From Ignavibacteriota bacterium (GTDB taxonomy: Bacteria > Bacteroidota > Ignavibacteria > Tepidaquicellales > Tepidaquicellaceae): 11,443 nucleotides of DNA. A model generated the notes under the pieces. That model did not search any database and had not been told where the DNA came from. It saw only the letters and a program-made list of their open reading frames with translations. The stretch is from positions 32,339 to 43,781 of the forward strand of contig PMIW01000238.1 in NCBI GenBank assembly GCA_003158365.1. Direction: 5' to 3'. A program made the translations under genes and the position numbers. How positions within the stretch are numbered: the first letter of the stretch is position 1; the number at the start of each line of letters is the position of its first letter. Shown here in pieces: positions 1 through 5,574 of this stretch.

Positions 1-1
1 T

Positions 2-484
2 GCGCCGCACCTATACACTATAATGGTTCCCGTGGATATGATTGGTACCGTAATAGGACCCGGCGGAAAAATGATTAGACATATAATTGCGGAAAGCAAA
101 TCCGAAATTGATATAGATGATGAAGGTAAAGTAACAATTGCCGCAGTCAGCAAAGAAAGCGCAGCAATTGCAAGAAATATGATAATGCGTTTGACAGAAG
201 TACCCGAAGTCGGAAAAATATACGAAGGCACCGTGAAGTCCATAAAAGATTTCGGAGCATTCGTTGAAATACTCCCGGGTAAAGAAGGACTCCTGCACAT
301 TTCCGAAATAGATAACAAGCGCGTGGTAAAAGTTTCGGATGTTTTAAAAATGGGAGAAGTCATCCAGGTAAAACTTCTTGGCATAGATGAATCGGGAAAA
401 TTCAAATTAAGCAGAAAAATACTGCTTAAAGCCGAGAAACCCGAGCATCGCGAAGAAAAAAAACCCTATAAACCGAAAGAATAA
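2..484 (+). CDS. pnp: Polynucleotide phosphorylase, C-terminal part (5' end outside window)
   Basis: This is the C-terminal end of PNPase, the phosphorolytic 3'-to-5' exoribonuclease that degrades mRNA in the cytoplasm. The frame is open from base 2 and reads through the first ATG at 23, so the ATG is internal and the gene enters from the left. The visible part starts at the end of the linker after the second RNase PH core ('APHLYTI'). A KH domain follows, with the RNA-binding loop 'VIGPGGKMIR', and then an S1 domain beginning 'VGKIYEGTVKSIKDFGAFVE' and continuing to 'GLLHISEI'. It ends in a short Lys/Glu-rich tail. The catalytic cores lie outside the window. KH followed by S1 in this order with a GPGGK loop is diagnostic. 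A terminator begins 7 bases after the stop codon. Confidence 0.96.
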   Translation, partial: APHLYTIMVPVDMIGTVIGPGGKMIRHIIAESKSEIDIDDEGKVTIAAVSKESAAIARNMIMRLTEVPEVGKIYEGTVKSIKDFGAFVEILPGKEGLLHISEIDNKRVVKVSDVLKMGEVIQVKLLGIDESGKFKLSRKILLKAEKPEHREEKKPYKPKE

Positions 485-490
485 GAATTT

Positions 491-527
491 AAACCTGCAA
501 AAGTTCAACGAACTTTTGCAGGTTTTT
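491..527 (+). terminator. Intrinsic terminator after pnp
   Basis: A perfect 16-bp stem (491-506 paired with 510-525) has a 3-base loop (507-509). The T run 523-527 supplies the U tract, although three of its bases also pair with the As at the base of the stem. It lies 7 bases after the pnp stop and only 24 bases before the next start codon. It should therefore end most pnp transcripts and separate pnp from the STAS gene. Confidence 0.88.
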
Positions 528-551
528 CGTTAACTTACTAAAAGGAAGTTT

Positions 552-863
552 ATGAAATACGAAATAGACAGACAAAAGGATAAGACTATCTTCAAACTGA
601 AGGAAAAAAATCTCGGAGTTGATATTTCGCCCGACGTTAAAACAGAATTGATATTTCTGCAAAAAGAAATCAGCAACCAGTTCATAATTGACCTTGGCGA
701 GGTTACAAGATGCGACAGCTCGGGACTTTCCTGCCTTCTTCTTGCGGAGAGAATTGAAAGAGATAAAGGCGCAAAAATCATTCTGCAGAATTTAAATAAG
801 AGTGTAATAGATTTGCTGAAGCTTGCCCGGCTCGACAGAGTTTTCGATATAGATGGCAAATAA
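552..863 (+). CDS. STAS-domain protein (anti-anti-sigma factor-like)
   Basis: A 103-residue protein made of a single STAS domain, the fold of SpoIIAA/RsbV-type anti-sigma factor antagonists. The central strand 'FIIDLGEVTRCDSSGL' (about residues 44-59) carries the DSSG motif. Ser56 or Ser57 is where a partner-switching kinase would phosphorylate such proteins. The C-terminal half ('GAKIILQNLNKSVIDLLKLARLDRVF') matches the usual STAS helix-strand-helix pattern. The start has the clearest ribosome binding site in the window, AAGGAAG at 542-548, four bases (549-551 between) before ATG. No kinase, phosphatase or sigma factor gene is adjacent, so a role in partner switching is inferred from the fold only. 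It has no membrane segment. Confidence 0.88.
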   Translation: MKYEIDRQKDKTIFKLKEKNLGVDISPDVKTELIFLQKEISNQFIIDLGEVTRCDSSGLSCLLLAERIERDKGAKIILQNLNKSVIDLLKLARLDRVFDIDGK

Positions 864-864
864 A

Positions 865-884
865 TTAAATAATTAGTTATTTAA
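865..884 (+). terminator. Possible weak AT-only hairpin after the STAS gene
   Basis: An 8-bp stem of A-T pairs only (865-872 with 877-884, loop TTAG) begins one base after the STAS stop codon. There is no GC core and no clean T run after it, so its activity as a terminator is doubtful. In such AT-rich DNA it may be chance. Confidence 0.22.
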
Positions 885-982
885 ATCTGCTCATTATAAT
901 TAACCGCATTCCTTAATACCCTTGTGAATTTATTTATACTGCTTATGGTTATATTTATTAATAATTATACTGCACTTTTCTT

Positions 983-1324
983 ATGCAATCTTTTGTAAAA
1001 ATATGCAAAATATCCGACCTCGAGGAAAACAGGGGAAAAAAATTTCAGCTTGATGCGGAAACAGAGATAGCTTTATTCAAAATCAAAGGCAAAATACACG
1101 CTGTAGATAACATCTGTCCACATAACCACACCCCGAAAATGTATAACGGTTTCGTCAAGGACAATTGCGTCTTATGCCCCATACATTTTTATGAATTTAA
1201 CCTGAGTGACGGTGATTCTTCAACTTTCGAAGGCGGGAATCTGAGAATCTTCGAAACAAAAATCGAAGACGATGACATCTATGTAAAACCAAAAAAAACA
1301 AAAACTTTCAATTTCGATTTTTAA
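983..1324 (+). CDS. Small Rieske [2Fe-2S] ferredoxin-like protein
   Basis: A 113-residue protein consisting of one Rieske domain. The two cluster-binding boxes are present: Cys45-Pro-His47 ('NICPHNHTP') and Cys65-Pro-Ile-His68 ('VLCPIHFYEFNLSDG'). This gives the two-Cys, two-His ligand set for a [2Fe-2S] cluster. The size and lack of a signal or membrane segment fit the soluble ferredoxin-type Rieske proteins (NirD-like, or the ferredoxin component of dioxygenases), not the cytochrome bc subunit. The C-terminal box lacks the extra disulfide cysteines of bc1-type proteins. No oxygenase, reductase or nitrite reductase gene is next to it, so the redox partner is unknown. There is no clear Shine-Dalgarno before the ATG; this start leaves a normal N-terminal strand ('FVKICKISDLEENRGKKF'). 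Confidence 0.9.
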   Translation: MQSFVKICKISDLEENRGKKFQLDAETEIALFKIKGKIHAVDNICPHNHTPKMYNGFVKDNCVLCPIHFYEFNLSDGDSSTFEGGNLRIFETKIEDDDIYVKPKKTKTFNFDF

Positions 1325-1340
1325 TGTGCGCTCTGAAGCT

Positions 1341-1390
1341 CTCCTTTGCGTTCTTTGCGAAAACCTGCCTGCGGCAGGCGTCCTTTGCGG
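1341..1390. repeat. TTTGCG repeat cluster with embedded GC-rich palindrome
   Basis: The 87-base gap between the Rieske gene and queG holds three copies of CTTTGCG, at 1344-1350, 1353-1359 and 1383-1389. Between the second and third copies lies a GC-rich palindrome: GCCTGC at 1367-1372, one base, then GCAGGC at 1374-1379. It looks like a small dispersed intergenic repeat with another palindrome inside it. No T run follows, so it is not a standard terminator. Confidence 0.6.
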
Positions 1391-1411
1391 TAAAAAAGAA
1401 TTAATATTTGT

Positions 1412-2335
1412 ATGGATAAAAATTTAATTACACATCGTATAAAAGATATTTGCAAAAGCTTTGGCTTTTTTAAAATCGGAATTTCAAAAGCCGAACCTCT
1501 TGAAAAAGAATCTGCTCAATTAAAAACATGGCTCGATGAAAACCGCCACGCAGACATGGACTGGATGCTGCAAAGTTATGAAAAACGCATCGACCCTGTT
1601 TCGGTTTTTCCCGAAGCAAAATCCGTTATTTCGCTTGCATTACTTTACGATACACCATACACTCATTCGGATTCTCCCGACATTCCTAAAATCTCGCGAT
1701 ATGCCTGGGGTGAAAAAGATTATCACAAAGTAATAAAGAAAAAACTGAAAGAGATTTGCAAAAGCATAGAACTTTTTTTAGCGGGAACGGAAATAGAAAC
1801 AAAATACTACGTCGATGACGGACCCGTGATGGAAAAATCTTTTGCAGTTAAATCGGGAATCGGCTGGCAGGGAAAAAACACAATCGTGATTGACCCTGAA
1901 TACGGAAGCTTTTTCTTCCTCTCGGAAATTTTGATTGATGTTGAACTCGAATACGATAAGCCAATCGAGGACTTGTGCAGTACTTGCAGTCTCTGCATTC
2001 AGTCCTGTCCGACGGGTGCGCTCTATGATGAATACAGGCTCGATGCAAACCTCTGCATCTCGTATCACACAATAGAAAACAAAAAAGAAATTCCCGACTA
2101 CATAGATTTAAACAACTGGATATTCGGATGCGACATCTGCCAGGATGTCTGCCCGTATAATAAAAAGAAATTTTTTACCGTGGATAGTTCTTTCTTCCCG
2201 AAGAAATCCATTTTCGGAAAAACCCGCGAAGAATTATTGCAAATGACCGAAGAAGAATTCAATAACGAATTCAACGGAACGCCGGTAAAGCGTGCAAAAT
2301 ACGAAAGGTGGAAGAGGAATTTGAAGAAAAAATAA
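1412..2335 (+). CDS. queG: Epoxyqueuosine reductase QueG
   Basis: QueG reduces epoxyqueuosine to queuosine at the tRNA wobble base, using cobalamin and two [4Fe-4S] clusters in the cytoplasm. The protein is complete at 307 residues, the short form typical of many bacteria. The N-terminal half carries family motifs such as 'HADMDWM' and 'YYVDDGPVMEKSFAVKSG' (about 132-149), followed by 'GWQGKNT'. A conserved Asp in the 'VDDGP' stretch (135 or 136) matches the proposed proton donor of the family. The ferredoxin-like part has Cys189, Cys192, Cys195 and Cys199 ('CSTCSLCIQSCP'), then Cys215 and Cys240, Cys243, Cys247 ('GCDICQDVCP'), enough for two clusters. The C-terminal 'NGTPVKRAKYERWKRN' is the usual family ending. 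The start lacks a clear ribosome binding site but gives the expected N-terminal length. No other queuosine genes are in the window. Confidence 0.97.
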   Translation: MDKNLITHRIKDICKSFGFFKIGISKAEPLEKESAQLKTWLDENRHADMDWMLQSYEKRIDPVSVFPEAKSVISLALLYDTPYTHSDSPDIPKISRYAWGEKDYHKVIKKKLKEICKSIELFLAGTEIETKYYVDDGPVMEKSFAVKSGIGWQGKNTIVIDPEYGSFFFLSEILIDVELEYDKPIEDLCSTCSLCIQSCPTGALYDEYRLDANLCISYHTIENKKEIPDYIDLNNWIFGCDICQDVCPYNKKKFFTVDSSFFPKKSIFGKTREELLQMTEEEFNNEFNGTPVKRAKYERWKRNLKKK

Positions 2336-2365
2336 TTTTTGGTTACGAAGCTGGGGGACATCGTG

Positions 2366-2440
2366 TGTCATACCTGCATGTTCTTGGCAGGTATCGCTTT
2401 TTAAAATCGAGACCCCTGCCAAAAATCCGCAGGGGTGACA
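2366..2440. repeat. REPIN-like double-hairpin repeat
   Basis: This 75-base element follows queG. Imperfect 12-base terminal inverted repeats (2366-2377 and 2429-2440, 10 of 12 matching) bound it. Each end also forms its own hairpin: ATACCTGC at 2370-2377 with 2387-2394 (8 bp), and ACCCCTGC at 2412-2419 with 2429-2436 (8 bp). Two hairpins in inverted orientation around a short spacer is the layout of REP doublets (REPINs). Whether it is dispersed in the genome cannot be seen from one copy. Confidence 0.62.
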
Positions 2441-2460
2441 ATGTTAGTGTTTTTTAAGAG

Positions 2461-2498
2461 AAAAAAAATCGTTCCTGCACATAACGCACAGGAACGAT
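2461..2498 (-). terminator. Intrinsic terminator for the ppdK transcript
   Basis: Read on the minus strand, a perfect 10-bp stem (2489-2498 with 2468-2477, 11-base loop) is followed by a run of Us (A8 at 2461-2468 on the + strand). It lies 53 bases after the ppdK stop codon and is the clearest minus-strand terminator in the window. On the + strand the stem is followed by AATATTTATT, so it may also slow transcription coming from queG. Confidence 0.85.
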
Positions 2499-2510
2499 AA
2501 TATTTATTAT

Positions 2511-2555
2511 TACTCCATAGACTCAAAAGACTCTACGGACTCAATAGACTTTACT
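2511..2555. repeat. Degenerate 9-bp tandem repeat (five units)
   Basis: GACTC recurs with exact 9-base spacing at 2520, 2529 and 2538, with a partial copy (GACTT) at 2547 and an earlier variant unit (TACTC) at 2511. The units read TACTCCATA, GACTCAAAA, GACTCTACG, GACTCAATA and GACTTTACT. The array sits between the ppdK terminator and the ppdK stop codon and overlaps the last two codons including the stop. Confidence 0.6.
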
Positions 2556-5301
2556 TTTTCTTACTCGTCGCAAATAATCCGCCAAACTTATGCTCCACTG
2601 CTGCTCTTGCAGATGCAAGTCTCGCGATAGGAACTCTGAACGGTGAACAACTTACATAGTTCAGTCCAAGCATGTGGCAGAACTCTATTGAATTCGGCTC
2701 TCCGCCGTGCTCTCCGCAGATTCCGACTTTTAAATCGGGTCTTACGCTTCTGCCTCTTTCCACGCCGACTTTCATAAGTCTTCCTACACCTGCCCTGTCT
2801 ATAACCTGGAACGGGTCAACGGGTAATAATTTCTTCTTCAGATATTCGGGAAGGAATGAACCTATATCATCTCTCGAGAAACCGAATGTCATCTGTGTCA
2901 TGTCGTTTGTACCGAATGAGAAGAACTGCGCATATTCTGCAATTTTATCCGCTGTGATTGCCGCTCTGGGAATTTCAATCATGGTTCCGATAAGGTGAGC
3001 AATTTTTTTCAAACCGAATTTTGTGATTACTTCTTTATATATTTTCTGAACTATTTCGTATTGATTTTTTACTTCGAGGTCAATTCCTACAACAGGTATC
3101 ATAATTTCCGGGAAAGGTTTCTTTCCTTCTGCAAGTAATTCCGCTGTTGCTTCCAGTATTGCCCTCACCTGCATTTCGGTGATTTCGGGATAAGTGATTC
3201 CGAGCCTTACACCGCGGTGTCCGAGCATCGGGTTATTTTCGTGAAGCTTATCCGCGCGCGCATTGAAATCCTCAAATGAAATTCCGAGACTTTCCGCAAG
3301 CTTTTCTCTCTGCTCGGGATTTTCGGGAACGAATTCGTGAAGCGGCGGGTCGAGCGTCCTGATTGTTACAGGATATCCGTCCATTGCAAGCAATGTTCCT
3401 TTGATGTCTTCTTTTACGTGCGGGAATAATTCACTCAAAGCATTTCTTCTTTCGGCTTCCGTGTCCGACATAATCATTTTTCTGAGCAGGAATAATGCCT
3501 TCCCAGCACCTTCTCCATAAAACATATGCTCTGTTCTGAAAAGTCCGATTCCTTCTGCGCCGAATACTCTTGCTTTCGCCGCGTCTTCTGGTGTATCTGC
3601 ATTCGTGCGGATTTTCAGCACTCTTACTTTATCGCAAATTTTCAGAAACTCAACAAGTGTCGGGTTTTCCGCATCCACATCAATCATAGGAACCTGTCCC
3701 TGGTAAACGTAACCTCTTGTACCGTTAAGTGAAATCCATTCGCCTTCTTTAATCGTATAACCGCCGACCGTAAATTCTCTTTTTTCCATATCTACTTCAA
3801 TCGCGCCTGCACCTACGATACAGCATTTTCCCCAGCCGCGTGCAACAAGTGCCGCGTGTGATGTCATTCCGCCGCGTGCAGTCAGGATTGCTTCTGCCGC
3901 TCTCATGCCTTCGATATCTTCGGGATTTGTTTCTTCTCTCACGAGTACAACCTGTTTTCCGTTCTTTGCCCATTCAACTGCATCATTGGCTGAAAATACA
4001 ACCTGTCCTGTAGCTCCGCCCGGACCTGCAGGCAAGCCTTTTGCAATTCTATTTGCTTTAACTTCTTCTGCCGCTTCGAGTATCGGGTGAAGTAATTCAT
4101 CCAGCTGTTCGGGTCTTACTCTCGTTACTGCTTCTTCTTTTGTGATTAATTTTTGCTTGAACATATCCACTGCCATTTTCACTGCTGCCGCTCCGTTGCG
4201 TTTACCGACTCTGCACTGTAACATATAAAGCGTTCCGTCCTGAATCGTGAATTCCAGATCAAGCATATCGTGATAATGTTTCTCTAAACTTTTCTGAATT
4301 TTATCTAGTTCTTTATAAACTCTCGGCATACCGAGTTCGAGTGAAACGAGATTTTCGTTATGCTCACTTTTTCCAACTTCATTAATCGGATTCGGAGTTC
4401 TGATTCCTGCGACAACATCTTCTCCCTGTGCGTTTACAAGCCACTCACCGTAGAAATTATTTTCACCTGTTGCAGGATTCCTTGTAAATGCAACTCCCGT
4501 TGCGGATGTGTCACCAGTATTTCCGAATACCATAGACTGCACGCTTACAGCGGTTCCCCATTCATCGGGAATGCTTTCTATTCTTCTATAAGAAATCGCT
4601 CTCTTACCCATCCAGCTCTGGAATACCGCACCTACCGCTCCCCAGAGTTGTTCCATTACATCTTCCGGAAATGGTTTTCCAAGAACTTCGAATACTTTTG
4701 CTTTGTAAATTTCAACCAATTGTTTCAAATCATCTGCCGATAAATCCGTATCGAGTTTATATCCTTTGTCGGATTTCATTTTATGAAGCTCTTTTTCAAG
4801 CTGGTGTCTTACGCCTTTGCCTTCGGCAGGTTCAATTCCTGCTGCTTTTTCCATCACTACATCAGAATACATTTGTATAAGTCTTCTCTGCGAATCATAA
4901 ACAAATCTCGGATTTCCTGTTTTTGCAATAAGTCCTTCACGCGTAATATCGTTTAATCCTACGTTCAGAACAGTCTCCATCATACCAGGCATAGAACTTC
5001 TTGCACCCGAGCGGACTGAAACGAGCAAAGGATTATCTTTATCGCCGAATTTTGCACCCATTTGCTTTTCTACTTTAGCGAGTGCAGTGAGGACCTGTGA
5101 TTTTAATTCTTTTGGATATTTTTTCTTATTGTCATAATAAGCCGTACAGACTTCCGTAGATAACGTGAAACCTGCCGGGACCGGCAAACCGATGTTTACC
5201 ATTTCTGCAAGATTGGCACCCTTACCGCCAAGGAGGGTTTTCATATTTGCTTTACCATCTGCTTTTTTTCCACCGAAATAATATACATATTTTTTAGGCA
5301 T
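2551..5301 (-). CDS. ppdK: Pyruvate, phosphate dikinase
   Basis: PPDK interconverts pyruvate + ATP + Pi and PEP + AMP + PPi in the cytoplasm, serving gluconeogenesis or PPi-linked glycolysis. The 916-residue protein is full length. The N-terminal nucleotide-binding domain starts with 'GGKGANLAEM' (about 25-34) and contains 'SVRSGARSSMPGMMET'. The central swivelling domain has 'GGMTSHAALVARGWGK', with the phosphorylated His482 and the Thr480 that is the regulatory site in plant PPDK. The C-terminal TIM barrel includes 'GLFRTEHMF', 'GTMIEIPRA' and 'FGTNDMTQMTFGFSRDD'. It ends with 'GICGEHGGEPNSIEF' and 'NYVSCSPFRVPIARL', where Cys885 is the expected acid/base residue. GFSRDD and the Cys loop separate it from PEP synthase and PTS enzyme I. 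The start gives the normal N-terminus; only a weak GGAA lies upstream. No PPDK regulatory-protein gene is adjacent. The gene is transcribed divergently from the propeller gene. Confidence 0.98.
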   Translation of the reverse strand: MPKKYVYYFGGKKADGKANMKTLLGGKGANLAEMVNIGLPVPAGFTLSTEVCTAYYDNKKKYPKELKSQVLTALAKVEKQMGAKFGDKDNPLLVSVRSGARSSMPGMMETVLNVGLNDITREGLIAKTGNPRFVYDSQRRLIQMYSDVVMEKAAGIEPAEGKGVRHQLEKELHKMKSDKGYKLDTDLSADDLKQLVEIYKAKVFEVLGKPFPEDVMEQLWGAVGAVFQSWMGKRAISYRRIESIPDEWGTAVSVQSMVFGNTGDTSATGVAFTRNPATGENNFYGEWLVNAQGEDVVAGIRTPNPINEVGKSEHNENLVSLELGMPRVYKELDKIQKSLEKHYHDMLDLEFTIQDGTLYMLQCRVGKRNGAAAVKMAVDMFKQKLITKEEAVTRVRPEQLDELLHPILEAAEEVKANRIAKGLPAGPGGATGQVVFSANDAVEWAKNGKQVVLVREETNPEDIEGMRAAEAILTARGGMTSHAALVARGWGKCCIVGAGAIEVDMEKREFTVGGYTIKEGEWISLNGTRGYVYQGQVPMIDVDAENPTLVEFLKICDKVRVLKIRTNADTPEDAAKARVFGAEGIGLFRTEHMFYGEGAGKALFLLRKMIMSDTEAERRNALSELFPHVKEDIKGTLLAMDGYPVTIRTLDPPLHEFVPENPEQREKLAESLGISFEDFNARADKLHENNPMLGHRGVRLGITYPEITEMQVRAILEATAELLAEGKKPFPEIMIPVVGIDLEVKNQYEIVQKIYKEVITKFGLKKIAHLIGTMIEIPRAAITADKIAEYAQFFSFGTNDMTQMTFGFSRDDIGSFLPEYLKKKLLPVDPFQVIDRAGVGRLMKVGVERGRSVRPDLKVGICGEHGGEPNSIEFCHMLGLNYVSCSPFRVPIARLASARAAVEHKFGGLFATSKKK

Positions 5302-5407
5302 ACTAATAATTCCGTTTAATTTTGAAAAGTAACTGTTAAATTAACGATTTTGAATAAGAGAATACAGGCAAAAATATGTGAAGATTAGCTCCCGAAACTC
5401 AATTCTA

Positions 5408-5435
5408 TCTATATAAAGTAACGATTTTTTGTCAA
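5408..5435 (-). promoter_or_regulatory. Candidate sigma-70-type promoter for ppdK
   Basis: On the minus strand a perfect TTGACA (complement of 5430-5435) is followed after 16 bases by TATAGA (complement of 5408-5413), a 4 of 6 match to TATAAT. This would start transcription near position 5400, about 100 bases before the ppdK ATG. The placement is a pattern match only; TATATA two bases closer is an alternative -10. Confidence 0.45.
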
Positions 5436-5465
5436 TAAAAATTTAAGAAACAGTGAAAAAATCGT
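5421..5465. promoter_or_regulatory. 10-bp inverted repeat in the divergent promoter region
   Basis: ACGATTTTTT at 5421-5430 is exactly complementary to AAAAAATCGT at 5456-5465, with 25 bases between. The left arm overlaps the spacer and the first base of the candidate ppdK -35 box. A further TAACGATTTT at 5342-5351 repeats the left arm's 5419-5428 sequence, nearer the ppdK start. The arrangement could be an operator, but the arms are AT-rich and no regulator gene is nearby. Confidence 0.3.
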
Positions 5466-5513
5466 AAAAATATCAATATTTTTTAAAAATCCGCAAGATT
5501 CCGGATATATATT

Positions 5514-5544
5514 TTGACCTATATAATTATAATTGAATTATTAT
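5514..5544 (+). promoter_or_regulatory. Candidate promoter for the T9SS propeller gene
   Basis: TTGACC at 5514-5519 is followed by TATTAT at 5539-5544, a 5 of 6 match to TATAAT, but with a rather long 19-base spacer. Two exact TATAAT words (5522-5527 and 5528-5533) lie between them and are alternative -10 elements without a good -35. The ATG is about 30 bases downstream. Confidence is low because the whole stretch is AT-rich. Confidence 0.3.
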
Positions 5545-5574
5545 ATTAAATAAAATCTAACCAGCATAACAGCT

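Noticed and set aside
1778..2361. Several minus-strand open frames of 60-96 codons over queG
   Set aside because: All are antisense to the conserved QueG frame and overlap each other in different frames; no family features are seen.
4360..4743. 127-codon plus-strand open frame
   Set aside because: It is antisense to the N-terminal domain of ppdK, and the Cys/Ser/Phe-rich translation is typical of a reverse-strand shadow.
5466..5483. Seven-bp AT hairpin AAAAATA-TCAA-TATTTTT as a terminator
   Set aside because: It has no GC pairs and lies between divergent genes, where no terminator is needed; it is best explained by base composition.
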